Source of the DNA: an uncultured Clostridia bacterium
Lineage (GTDB): Bacteria; Bacillota; Clostridia; TANB77; CAG-508
Assembly (NCBI GenBank): GCA_948805675.1
Contig: CAQIBN010000001.1
Location: forward strand, 234,984 to 298,983
DNA length: 64,000 bases
Direction of reading: 5' to 3'
The position numbers and the translations under genes are program-made. Shown piece by piece: positions 27,405-36,274 of this stretch (position 1 is the first letter of the stretch; each line of letters starts with the position of its first letter). The notes below the pieces were generated by a model. It searched no databases, was not told the origin of the DNA, and worked only from the letters and a program-made list of their open reading frames with translations.

Positions 27405-28562
27405 ATGAATAGATTATTAAGAATAAGTTTTGATACTTTATTAACATCAGTTACGCCTATCTTAAGTTGGTTTTTACTAGGAATTTTAGTAGATAAAAAT
27501 TTAATTAATATATTTTCACTTATATATCCAATGCAATTTGTTATAAGTGCCATAAAAAGTATTTTTGGTACAGGAGCTAATATAAGTGCTATTAGAGATA
27601 AAAACAAAGAAAGTATATTTTCAGGAGTATTATTAGGATCCATACTCGGAATGATAATATTAGGTGCTATTGTATTAAATATAGATAAATACATAGCTTT
27701 TATGAATATGGATATAGAAACTTATAAAACATTTGCAATGTATGGACTAATTCAAATGTTTTTACAATTATTATTAAATTTATCTTTATGCAAATTATAT
27801 TATGAAAATGATAATAAAAGAGCGAATAAATATAGTTTCTGGTTTAATTTAATAAATTTTTCTTCTTTAATAATTATGAGTATTATAACAAAAAAACAAA
27901 CAATAATTGCAAGTATATCAATCATAATCACTACTATTTTTACTATAATTATGATGACTAGATTAGTACAAAAAACAAAATTCAAAATTAACTTAATTAA
28001 TTGTATAAAATACGATTCTGTATATCTGTTTGCAGAAATAAGTATGTTTATCATTTATTTATTTGGTTTTAAAAATTCATTTAATTTTGGAGAAAAATAT
28101 ATTTTAGCTACTTCATTTGCAACTTTAATAACAGATACACAATGGGATATATCTAATGCAATAAAGACTGTAGCACAAATTGATATTGCAAAAAGATTAT
28201 TTTCATACAAAGAGCATATGAAAAATAGTAGAAAGTTAATCTATCTATTAATTATATCTACTTTTATAATGGGACTAATATTATATCCAAGTTATAAAGT
28301 TGATATAACAGCTACATTACTTATCGTAGGAATTGAATTGATATCTTTATATATGTATCCAATATATATTACAAAATTAACTTATATTCAACTTGAATAT
28401 TCTACTATAAAAGCTACTATTAGTAAACAAATTGCAAATATATTAAGAGTTTGTTGTTCTTTTATACCATCACCATTTTGTACTTCCATTGGATTAGCTG
28501 TTTCTGTTATATATCAACTAGTGTCAACACAATATATAATTCAAAAAATAAACTCAATTTAG
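27405..28562 (+). CDS. MATE-like multidrug/flippase-type membrane protein
   Basis: 385 residues, about 11-12 hydrophobic segments. The N-terminal L-L-R-I-S-F-D-T-L-L-T-S-V-T-P-I-L-S-W-F and the I-F-G-T-G-A-N-I segment resemble MATE-family Na+/drug antiporters. It is shorter than the typical 440-460 residues. Substrate unknown. RBS AAAGGAATA. It lies between elements A and B and may be cargo. Confidence 0.6.
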   Translation: MNRLLRISFDTLLTSVTPILSWFLLGILVDKNLINIFSLIYPMQFVISAIKSIFGTGANISAIRDKNKESIFSGVLLGSILGMIILGAIVLNIDKYIAFMNMDIETYKTFAMYGLIQMFLQLLLNLSLCKLYYENDNKRANKYSFWFNLINFSSLIIMSIITKKQTIIASISIIITTIFTIIMMTRLVQKTKFKINLINCIKYDSVYLFAEISMFIIYLFGFKNSFNFGEKYILATSFATLITDTQWDISNAIKTVAQIDIAKRLFSYKEHMKNSRKLIYLLIISTFIMGLILYPSYKVDITATLLIVGIELISLYMYPIYITKLTYIQLEYSTIKATISKQIANILRVCCSFIPSPFCTSIGLAVSVIYQLVSTQYIIQKINSI

Positions 28563-28647
28563 AAATAAGTCAAAAGAATTTATAAAAACTATTGATATAA
28601 GAACAAAAGTTTGATATAATATATAAAATGCAAGGAGTGATTATTAT

Positions 28648-29379
28648 ATGAAACAGGCTTATATAAATTGTTTGAAAAAATTAAGAGAATTTAGAAAAGA
28701 TTTAAAAGTAGATAAAGATATAAAAAGAGGAAAATTATATTTTACTTGGATTAAAGATAAAACAGAAAAAATAGCAAATGAAAAAGATGATAATTATATT
28801 TATAAAAATATTGTGAAATATGCATTATGCAATTTTAAAATAGATGATTTTAGCTATAAAAAGGCAAATAAACTACTAAAAAAAGTAATTGATACTAATT
28901 ATATTCTGAAAAAGAATTATCGTATTTTTAATAATCCAAATATTTCTTTTGATGATACAATGTTAATAACAAGAAAGCTTTTATTAAAAAGAGGTAATGT
29001 GGTATGGATTGACTTCGGATTTAATATTGGAAATGAATTTGGAGGAATGCATCCAGCAGTTATTTTGAAAAATTTTGACAAAGATATATTTGTATTGCCT
29101 GTATCTTCTAAGAAACCCATAGAGTATGAAAAAATAGAAAAAGATTTCGAAGAAGGTAAAATATCACAAGAAGAATGTGATAAGAGAAAGGACAAGGTAA
29201 CTGAAATTGTGCAATTAGATAATATTATTGGTTTTAAAGAGATGATTAGATGGGCTAATATAACAAGAATAAGAAAAGTTAGTATATTAAGATTAAACTT
29301 TTCTGGAACAATAGGAAGAATAGATGGAAAATACATAAATACAATATCAAGCAAAATTAGTAAAGAATTTGGAGTATAA
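28648..29379 (+). CDS. PemK/MazF-family protein with long N-terminal extension
   Basis: 243 residues. The C-terminal ~130 residues are MazF-like (R-G-N-V-V-W-I-D-F-G-F-N-I-G-N-E-F-G-G, H-P-A-V-I-L-K-N-F, V-L-P-V-S-S-K, E-I-V-Q-L-D-N-I). The first ~110 residues are lysine-rich and helical, with no relative I recognise, and could mask the toxin or bind a partner. No antitoxin gene is adjacent. Like the other PemK-type gene (19366) it sits just upstream of an R1 repeat. RBS AAGGAG. Confidence 0.75.
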   Translation: MKQAYINCLKKLREFRKDLKVDKDIKRGKLYFTWIKDKTEKIANEKDDNYIYKNIVKYALCNFKIDDFSYKKANKLLKKVIDTNYILKKNYRIFNNPNISFDDTMLITRKLLLKRGNVVWIDFGFNIGNEFGGMHPAVILKNFDKDIFVLPVSSKKPIEYEKIEKDFEEGKISQEECDKRKDKVTEIVQLDNIIGFKEMIRWANITRIRKVSILRLNFSGTIGRIDGKYINTISSKISKEFGV

Positions 29380-29434
29380 AATCTTGACTTATGTAATAAA
29401 ATATAGTATCATAGTATTAGAAAGTAATTGAAAG

Positions 29435-29570
29435 ATTGCTATGTTTGGAGTGAAAGCTCCAGTAATTGCTATGTTAGGTGGCTGACTAGAAATAGTTAGC
29501 CATCAGTTCGTTTTATAACTAAAATATTGCTGTGGGAGGCGACTAGTTAGAAATAATTAGTTGCCAGTTT
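29435..29570 (+). ncRNA. Tandem hairpin units downstream of the PemK-like gene
   Basis: Three similar units, each starting ATTGCTRTG (29435, 29465, 29526) and followed by a hairpin: TGGAG-TGAAAG-CTCCA; TGGCTGACTA-GAAA-TAGTTAGCCA; GGCGACTAGTTA-GAAA-TAATTAGTTGCC. The last is followed by a T-run. A repeated-unit RNA next to a MazF-fold toxin recalls type III antitoxin RNAs, but the order (toxin first) is reversed; it may simply be a complex terminator. Confidence 0.35.
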
Positions 29571-29575
29571 TTTAT

Positions 29576-29843
29576 TTTATGCTATACTAATTTTAGCAGT
29601 TGATGAGTCAATTATTTTTTTGAGTAAAATGTGGGAGGAACACTATAAAAAATTGGCATATTTTTCGCAAATAACCTCCTAAAACGCTCCAACGACGTTT
29701 CTGTTCGAACTAAGTTGAACAGACAGATACAAATATCATTCTAAAAAGGATGGTATTTTTTTTAGAAAATTTATTGCCTTGCAGAGTCCCCGAGTTATCA
29801 TGTAGGTCATAACTCATAGGGGAGAACGCTTTAGTTAAGTACA
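29576..29843 (+). repeat. Repeat R1, copy 2
   Basis: Near-identical to 20162-20431. Identity stops at AGTTAAGTACA, where the resolvase segment begins; a GGGGAGAAC...GTTCTCCCC inverted repeat spans that junction. Confidence 0.75.
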
Positions 29844-29873
29844 CTAAAATGTTCTCCCCATAAAATAGCTTGT

Positions 29874-31545
29874 TTAAGCTGTTATTCTCTCTTTTATCAT
29901 TTTTTCGATTACCATTGTCATATCTTCAAAACTAACTGGAAAAGAAATTATACCAACACCTCTATAATATATATCTATTTTTTGAACTTTTTTGCCATCT
30001 ATTTTTTCTGCTTGATGAACTAATATTTTTTCTATCAATTCATTTAAAATCTCTGGCGTTAGTTCAGTTATTTCAGTATATTTTTTTACATTAGATATAA
30101 ATTGTGTTATATCAGTATCTTTCTTTTCAGTATTGTTTATTTCTTTTGATAATTGTTCTATTCTTAATTTTAATTCTTGTTGTTCTTTATCATAGTTGAA
30201 TGATAAATTTCTAAATCTTTCATCTGTTATTTTTCCAGATATATTATCTTCGTAAATGTGCATAAATAAGTTATCTATTTCAATCACTCTGTTTTTGGCT
30301 TTTTCAAGTTCTTTCTTGTTTTTAGAAATATGCTTTAGTTCATCTTGTGTAGATTTTGCAAGTTGTTCTTGAATAAATAAATCTTCATAGCTTTTTACAT
30401 ACGAAATTACTCTTTGAATATTCTCTAAAACAATAACTTGTAATACTTCATCTGTAATATAATGAGAAGTACAAGCTGAAGAATCATGTTTATAGCTTGT
30501 ACTTCTATAATGGTCTTTAACTTTCAAATCTGTTACAGAAGATTGGAAATATATTTTTTTACCACAATCATTGCAGAATAGTAATCCTGAAAAAATACTT
30601 TTCTTACCTGACCTAGTAGGCTTTTTTCTGTTATTTCTTAATTGTTTTGCAATATTCCAAGTATATTCATCAATAATTGGCTCATGAGTATTTTTAAATA
30701 TTTTTCTATCTTCTTTTGGAAGTCTTAATTTTGTCTTATCTTTATAAGAACGAGTAGTACATTTAAAATTTACTGTATCTCCAATATATTCTTGTCTATC
30801 TAAAATACCAGCTACAGTAGTTCCACACCATTTATATTGATATTCTTGAGTGTTAGTATTTGACTTTGTACTAATACTTGCATTATATTCTGATGGAGTT
30901 AATATCTTTCTTTCTCTTAAAATTCTAGCAATTTCACAAGTTCCATGTCCTTGAACAAATAGATTAAATATTTCTTTTACAACTTCTGCTGATACTTCAT
31001 CAACTAGCCATTTTGTTTTATCATTCTCATCTTTTTTATATCCATAAGGTACATTATTAGCAAGTGAAATTCCAGATTCGCCTTTATTTTTTAGAACTGT
31101 TCTGACTTTTTGACTTGTATTTTTAGCGTGCATTTCATTAAACCAATCTTGAATAGGCAAGAAGTCATTTAAACCTTTGCTACTATCAATGTTGTCCATT
31201 ATAGCAATATATCTAATACCGAAGTCTTACAAAATCTTCTTCAAGAAGTTGTCCGACAACAAGTCTATTTCTTCCAAGTCTTGAATGGTCTTTTACTATA
31301 ATTGTTCCAACTTGTCCATTTTCAGCAAGTTCCATCATTTCCATAAAGGCAGGTCTTGTAAAGCTTGTTCCAGAATAACCATCATCTACAAAGAACTTAA
31401 TATTTTGAAATTTGTTATCTTGTGCATATTTACTTAAAATTAATTTTTGGTTTTTTATACTATTGCTTTCTCCAGCAAGTTCATCATCTCTTGATAAACG
31501 GCAGTATAAAGCTGTTATTTTATCGCTTTCTAGCTGTTTCTTTCT
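29874..31545 (-). CDS. TnpX-like large serine resolvase, one +1 shift at CGG-T; start codon unclear
   Basis: Serine recombinase of Tn4451 type. The N-terminal catalytic domain reads T-A-L-Y-C-R-L-S-R-D-D-E with the catalytic Ser, then D-D-G-Y-S-G-T-S-F-T-R-P-A-F and V-K-D-H-S-R-L-G-R-N. At CGG 31221-31219 (followed by T) the zero frame ends after one more codon; the +1 frame reads V-R-L-G-I-R-Y-I-A-I-M-D-N-I-D and continues 441 codons with the recombinase and zinc-ribbon domains (C-N-D-C, C-T-S-H) and a coiled coil. Upstream the open frame reaches an in-frame TAA at 31548 without an ATG; a lost base in an A-run near 31536 may have removed the start, so the gene may be dead for a separate reason. 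Confidence 0.8.
31219..31221 (-). other. CGG +1 shift site in the TnpX-like resolvase (CGG-T)
   Basis: Minus-strand CTT|CGG|T. It is the only shift site followed by T. The +1 codon GGT is still Gly. Confidence 0.85.
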
Positions 31546-31643
31546 TTAGACAGCTTGAAATACGATATAAAATTATAGTTACTACAATTCAAGTAGTGTT
31601 TATAATATACCATATTTCAAACTAAAAATTCAACATAAAACTA

Positions 31644-31907
31644 TTACTTTTGGAAGATTTCAAAAAATCTAGTTAATATAGTGTGTTCTGAATCTTTATT
31701 AAGATAGGTATTTACTTTATAAACAGTACCTTTTATTTCTTTTTCAAAGTTCAAATTTTGTTCTGGATAAAAACTTTTTAAATATTCTGCACGTTCTTCA
31801 TTGTTCATTTTAGAGAACTTATTACAAAATTCAGTCTTTAAATTCTCTAAAAATTCGTATTCTTCATTAGTTAGTTCAATTCTATATACTTTTTCACTAT
31901 CTTGCAT
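31644..31907 (-). CDS. Small element-associated protein (87 aa)
   Basis: M-Q-D-S-E-K-V-Y-R-I-E-L-T-N-E-E-Y-E-F-L, then an acidic helical region and F-Y-P-E-Q-N. It overlaps the relaxase stop by a few bases, so the two are translationally coupled. Found with Tn4451-type relaxases and resolvases in this order, but I do not know its function. Confidence 0.55.
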   Translation of the reverse strand: MQDSEKVYRIELTNEEYEFLENLKTEFCNKFSKMNNEERAEYLKSFYPEQNLNFEKEIKGTVYKVNTYLNKDSEHTILTRFFEIFQK

Positions 31908-32697
31908 CCCTATCAGCCCTCCTTTTCTTGTAGTCAGGAGAGGTTTTCAGCTTTTGTCTTTCTAGCCTTGCCTTTTCTTTTGCTTCTTCACGAGATTTTC
32001 TTTCAGCTTGTATTTTTTCTTGCTCGAGTCTTTGGCTTTCTAATTCATCTTGTTTTTCTTTATCAAATAAACTTTTAAAGAAATTTGTAACTTTTTGTGG
32101 TGCAAGTTTTATAGCATGAAAATAATCTTTTGTTTTTTCTACTATATCATCATACAGAGATTTCCACTTATCTACTGCATTTCTTAAATTATCAATTCTA
32201 CTATTAAGCTCATAAATTTCTTTATCTGCAACAATTCCCTTTTTAGCGTATTCAGTTAAATTCTCATAATCTTCTTGTTCTAATTCAATCTTTTTAGAAA
32301 ATCTCTTTTGCTTTCCTAAATTTGAAATATCTTCAATTTGCTTATCATACTTCATATACTCATTATAGGAGTTTTCCTTTTCTTCAACTTGATTTGTAAT
32401 TCTTTCTAATCTTTCAGTATCTTTTTTAATTTTAAACTGCAAATCATCTAAATGTTCTTGATTACTGCCTTTTATACCACGAATAAAGTCTTTATAGCCA
32501 CTATCAGACATATACTTAAAAAATCTATCTTGTAATAGGCTGTATGATTTTATTAAAACTGCATTTCCTTTTTTATCATATACAGGCTTTCCTTGATTAT
32601 CTAATACTTGTTCTGATTTCCATTTGTTGCTATGACTTACTTGATTGATTACTTCTTTTGTAGTTCCAATTAAAGATTTATCTTTACATTTTTTAGT
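31897..32697 (-). pseudogene. MobV-type relaxase, C-terminal fragment
   Basis: The frame starts abruptly beside the IS110 remnant with no start codon. It encodes I-N-Q-V-S-H-S-N-K-W-K-S-E-Q-V, Y-D-K-K-G-N, S-Y-S-L-L-Q-D-R-F-F-K-Y-M, then a long coiled coil and a basic tail. This is the C-terminal half of a plasmid recombination enzyme of a different subtype from the one in element A. The N-terminal catalytic half is missing. Confidence 0.75.
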
Positions 32698-32865
32698 CTA
32701 TTTTACTTCTTTAGTACTGTCTAACGATTTAAGTAGATTAAGGAACTTATTAAATCCATCTTGATTATTTGCAAAAGATAGATTTTGAGTAATGATAGTA
32801 CCTGTTTCAGTAGTGATGAAACAGTCGTGTTTGTACTTTGATATATCAATACCAACAAAGTACAT
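32698..32865 (-). pseudogene. IS110-family transposase, N-terminal fragment
   Basis: ATG with GGAGGTG upstream, then M-Y-F-V-G-I-D-I-S-K-Y-K-H-D-C-F, the DEDD-motif start of IS110 transposases. Only 55 codons remain before the join with the relaxase fragment. Confidence 0.75.
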
Positions 32866-33130
32866 AAAAAATACACCTCCAAAAATAAAATAATGCACTG
32901 ATATTTACACACAAATTTCCTACTATGTATACACGAAAGTAAAACGTCAAAGCGTTAACTAACTTATTAACAATAAAAATAAAAAGCTGTGGTAAGTGAC
33001 ACCTCTAACCAGTCAATACTGTATGTAAATGAAACAAATCCACAGTGCTAGATATATTATATAAAATTTTAAAAGAAAGGAGAAATAATCCAATCATTTA
33101 TATAATAATTTAATAATTGGATTATACATG

Positions 33131-33549
33131 TAAATGACTTAAATATGGCAATTAAAGATTTTGAACACTCTGCTTTTGAAATAGAAAAAGAAAATCGTTC
33201 CCTAAAATATGAAATTGAACTAAAAGATAATGAAATTGCAGATTTGAAAAACGAACTATCTACCAAAGATAAAATTATAGGAAAATTACAAGCTGAAAAA
33301 GAAAAGATAAAACAAGAATTGCAGAAATTCAAAGGTTTTTGGCGTGGTCTAATGAAACATTTTCAAAATAGAATTGGATTTGACAAAGATGAGCATTATA
33401 AATATATTAGTGATGATTTATATAAAAATGGTATTTTTGATAATAATGACAATGAGATAGCAAATAATATTGCTAGAAGAGTAACTATTATACCCAATGA
33501 AGACAAGCAAACAAAAGGTAAAAAGAAAAATAATGATACAAGATTTTAA
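33131..33549 (+). pseudogene. Relaxase C-terminal fragment, copy of element A
   Basis: From G-T-A-A-A-T-G onward nearly identical to 22373-22789 (N-D-L-N-M-A-I-K-D-F-E-H-S and the same coiled coil, ending N-N-D-T-R-F). The N-terminal relaxase domain is absent. Confidence 0.8.
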
Positions 33550-33565
33550 AAGGAGGAAAAAAGCT

Positions 33566-33954
33566 ATGAATAACGAATTACCAAAAACAAAAATTGATGA
33601 AAGAACAGGTAGTGAATATCGTTTAGAGGGAGATTATTATATACCAAACCTAGCAATGCCTAAACAAGAAAAAACACTTTAAATAAATATGGAAGAATGA
33701 GATTAAAATATTTGAAAGAGTATAAAAAAGCTGATTATACTATAATGCTTATGGATGGAACATTAAATACACATTTGAAAGAATTACAAGAAACAGCAGA
33801 TACTAGAGTGCAACAGATTATCAGTGAGTTAAAAGCAAAAAGTGATTTAACAGAAGATATGAAAAATACAGATATGATTTATTGGATAGGGACAATGAAC
33901 TCTATTAAGGCACAAGCTGAAGAAATTAATTTTAGCGAATTGATTTATGTATAA
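33566..33954 (+). pseudogene. tnpV: TnpV-like protein, copy 2, frameshifted
   Basis: Intron-free copy of tnpV. A one-base deletion in an A-run near 33671 breaks the frame after K-Q-E-K; downstream K-Y-G-R-M-R-L and I-Y-W-I-G-T-M-N-S-I-K-A-Q-A-E-E-I continue to TAA at 33954. It defines the empty site for the intron in element A. The break is a homopolymer slip, not CGG. Confidence 0.8.
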
Positions 33955-34161
33955 AAAGTTCTTAAAAGTGAATAAACTTTAGAAAAGTATTTACTTTTAT
34001 AGGAAAAAGTCTATAAAATTTGCAATTTTATGTAAAATATAGTATAATAAGGTATAGGACTTTTCATATAAGTAGCCCTTACCAAAATTTGGAGGGCGCT
34101 ATGTCCTCCAAGCTACGTAATTTCATGTAAACATTAAAAAATAAATAAGGAGGACAAAAAC
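33955..34161. other. Intergenic region with promoter and small hairpin
   Basis: Contains a TATAATAAG-type -10 near 34041 and a GGAGG...CCTCC hairpin at about 34092-34110 that resembles the one at 21135. No gene. Confidence 0.4.
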
Positions 34162-35508
34162 ATGAAAATCACAGAATTACAGGCTTACAAGAGACTTGAG
34201 GAAATGTTCGAGAAAAAAGGTTATTCACAGGGCATCAAAGATGATATGCAAATTTATTGTTGGGATGATGTTCGAGGCATCCCTGACAATTTGACACCTA
34301 ATTACTATGTATGTGCCCATGACTATGGAAAAATTAAATTCAGAGATATTCCTGATGAATATCGTACAAGAGAATTTTTCCTACACGAGTTATCAGGTAC
34401 ATACAAGGATATCGTTGAATATGTCAAAGTACATTCATCAAAGTTTGACAAGCAGTTTTTTAAAGACCATATTGCAACAAATTGTTATAGTCTGGAGTTC
34501 GAACTTAATGATTTTGAGTATATGCCACTTGAGTTCATCGATGAGGAGATGGTAGCATGTGCTATGTTCAGAACTGTTGATTTATGCAAACGTGGTGATC
34601 GTGATGACTGGTTTTATTCTGTATATAGAAGAAAACCTGAAGTTTTGACACAAGAACTGTATACGCTTGGCGCTAGATGCATTGCTGAAAAGAGACATGG
34701 AGAAAACGAGTTCTTACATATTACACCTAAAGAATATCGAACACCAGAATTCTACTTTGCTCTTTGTCTTGAAAATAGCACACCAGTAATGGAAGATATT
34801 CCTGAAAGTATCTTAACAACCAACTTCCTTGTTTATTTATTGAATGACAGTACTAAAAATATTCAGTGTTTCAGTGAGGTTGCTCTTGAAAGAGAAGCAC
34901 CTATGATGGGAAGAGGCAATGTGAAGTTCTGGCAGGCTGCTATAATCAACGATGGGTATCGAATTAGAGATATTCCTCTCAACGATGAAAGAGTTGAATT
35001 CTTTTTATCCATGTATGATAAAGATTCTCGTGAATATGAATATGGTTTCAAAAAAAATTATAAGAGATATCTTCGTGAAAAGAATTCTATCCTTGAGCCT
35101 AAGAATGATGCAATTGAATTAGCTGGTATGATGACCTTAGCAGGAGCAGTGTTAGGTATGGAAAATGATTCTGCAATTGACCTTGGTACTGCTGTTATGA
35201 ATACAGCAACAGACTGTCAGTCTAGGCTTCCTATTTATTATGAGAGTAGCGTCCCTAGTGAATATTCTAAAAAGTATGATAAGGAAGAATATCTGCTTGA
35301 AATCTATAAAAAGATTGGTATTCAGGTATTGCAAGAAGCAGACAACTATTATTACTGCGTTATTCTGCCTGAGAACATTTCTATCATTCGGGATGATTCT
35401 GGTTACTGTATAAAAGATTCTAACGGAGAGACTCTTATTCATTATTATGATAGAGGACCTTTCTACAATAGAACAGTTACAGTTGACCAAATCTATGTAA
35501 CTCTATAA
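34162..35508 (+). CDS. Unrecognised repeat protein with foreign codon use (448 aa)
   Basis: Function unknown. At least five units of the form F/I-x-x-I-P-x-E-Y-R-T-x-E-F-F follow one another (for example F-R-D-I-P-D-E-Y-R-T-R-E-F-F near residue 55, L-H-I-T-P-K-E-Y-R-T-P-E-F-Y near 195, I-R-D-I-P-L-N-D-E-R-V-E-F-F near 275). It is soluble, with no signal peptide or membrane segment. Base composition and codons (GAC, TTC, CGT, CTT, GGC) are clearly richer in G+C than neighbours, a sign of recent transfer. It contains an in-frame CGG (codon 410, followed by GAT) that must be read as Arg for the last 38 codons; a +1 step would stop after 7 codons. Confidence 0.7.
   Translation: MKITELQAYKRLEEMFEKKGYSQGIKDDMQIYCWDDVRGIPDNLTPNYYVCAHDYGKIKFRDIPDEYRTREFFLHELSGTYKDIVEYVKVHSSKFDKQFFKDHIATNCYSLEFELNDFEYMPLEFIDEEMVACAMFRTVDLCKRGDRDDWFYSVYRRKPEVLTQELYTLGARCIAEKRHGENEFLHITPKEYRTPEFYFALCLENSTPVMEDIPESILTTNFLVYLLNDSTKNIQCFSEVALEREAPMMGRGNVKFWQAAIINDGYRIRDIPLNDERVEFFLSMYDKDSREYEYGFKKNYKRYLREKNSILEPKNDAIELAGMMTLAGAVLGMENDSAIDLGTAVMNTATDCQSRLPIYYESSVPSEYSKKYDKEEYLLEIYKKIGIQVLQEADNYYYCVILPENISIIRDDSGYCIKDSNGETLIHYYDRGPFYNRTVTVDQIYVTL
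35389..35391 (+). other. In-frame CGG without a usable +1 frame (exception)
   Basis: ATT|CGG|GAT in the foreign repeat gene. The zero frame is open to the natural end and is followed by a strong terminator; the +1 frame stops after 7 codons. Confidence 0.8.
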
Positions 35509-35532
35509 TACGTAAAACTGTATTTTCAAAAA

Positions 35533-35570
35533 TAAAACACGAGCTCTGCTATTGTTGAGCTCGTGTTTTA
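35533..35570 (+). terminator. Strong terminator after the repeat protein
   Basis: AAAACACGAGCTC / GAGCTCGTGTTTT, a 13-bp perfect stem, extended by an outer TATTTTCAA/TTGAAAATA pairing. Its G+C content fits the foreign origin of the gene. Confidence 0.85.
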
Positions 35571-35638
35571 CTCTTGAAAATATATAATTGATTTAATATA
35601 ACTATTGCGATTTATAAAAAATATGATATACTTTAGTA

Positions 35639-35802
35639 AATTGATTGATATTTGTATTAATCGTTAAGAGAAAAAGTTGTAGATAACTACGATGTTTGCT
35701 CCATTAAGTAAAATCATCGCACTTTGGCGAAGTATTGAAAATTCAACTGTAAAGGTTGATTTTTTTGTGGCCTTTATCTTGAAAAAGGAAGAATGGTCTA
35801 GC
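35639..35802 (+). promoter_or_regulatory. Leader repeat R2, copy 2
   Basis: Matches 24851-25014 with compensatory stem changes (GATG/CATC for GACG/CGTC) and the same TCAAC...GTTGA-T7 terminator-like end. Confidence 0.5.
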
Positions 35803-36060
35803 GTGATTATTATTGTTAAGAAGAAAAACAAGATAAAAAGAGAATTGTTCTCTAAAATTGAATGGGCTTGCAGTTTGAATGTTATAAAATTTGAACACAT
35901 AAGGATATTCGAAGGTTGTTTAAGAATTATAGAACATACAAACTTAGCATATGTAAAACTACATAGAGTAATTATTAAAGATAAATTATTAACAGATAAC
36001 TTAGCTGTACGCATTAAAATACTACAGCTAAGAAATTTGCAGGAATATATATTCGTGTAA
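35803..36060 (+). pseudogene. Small element protein, copy 2, fused to out-of-frame recombinase start
   Basis: GTG start; the first ~65 residues match the 25015 protein, then the sequence switches to A-V-R-I-K-I-L-Q-L-R-N-L-Q-E-Y-I-F-V. The last bases (TTTGCAGGAATATATATTCGTGTAA) correspond out of frame to the start of a serine recombinase gene, so a deletion removed the end of this ORF and all but the first codons of a recombinase. Confidence 0.65.
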
Positions 36061-36081
36061 CAAATATATACTAAGAATATA

Positions 36082-36250
36082 AATTATGAGATGGATGAAA
36101 AGTTTTATACAATGTTTCAAAATTGTCAGACACTGTCTAATGATTTGAGTTGGAGTCATTATATACAATTATCAGAAATAAAAGATAAAACAATAAGAAA
36201 ATCTATTATAATGAATATATAAATTCAAAATGGTCAGTAAGATAACGGTA
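36082..36250 (+). pseudogene. Remnant of a DUF1016/YhcG-type nuclease gene
   Basis: The frame encodes F-Y-T-M-F-Q-N-C-Q-T-L-S-N-D-L-S-W-S-H-Y and then L-S-E-I-K-D-K, the DUF1016 N-terminal signature. After a stop, a shifted frame gives Y-I-N-S-K-W-S-V-R, the expected continuation. No start codon and several breaks: a decayed fragment. Confidence 0.55.
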
Positions 36251-36274
36251 TAGAGAAAAATACTCTAATATAAA

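Larger units (their letters stand above)
29576..36060. mobile_element. Mobilizable element B (composite, decayed)
   Basis: Bounded by R1 copy 2 and the end of R2/small-ORF copy 2. In order: R1; a reverse-oriented Tn4451-like segment (TnpX-like resolvase, small ORF, relaxase fragment, IS110 fragment); a relaxase tail and tnpV copy homologous to element A; a foreign repeat protein; R2 and a shortened small ORF. It looks like the same element type as A, rearranged by insertion and deletion. Confidence 0.55.

Noticed and set aside
31422..31625. Plus-strand ORF of 67 codons
   Set aside because: It is antisense to the resolvase N-terminal coding region and to its upstream sequence.
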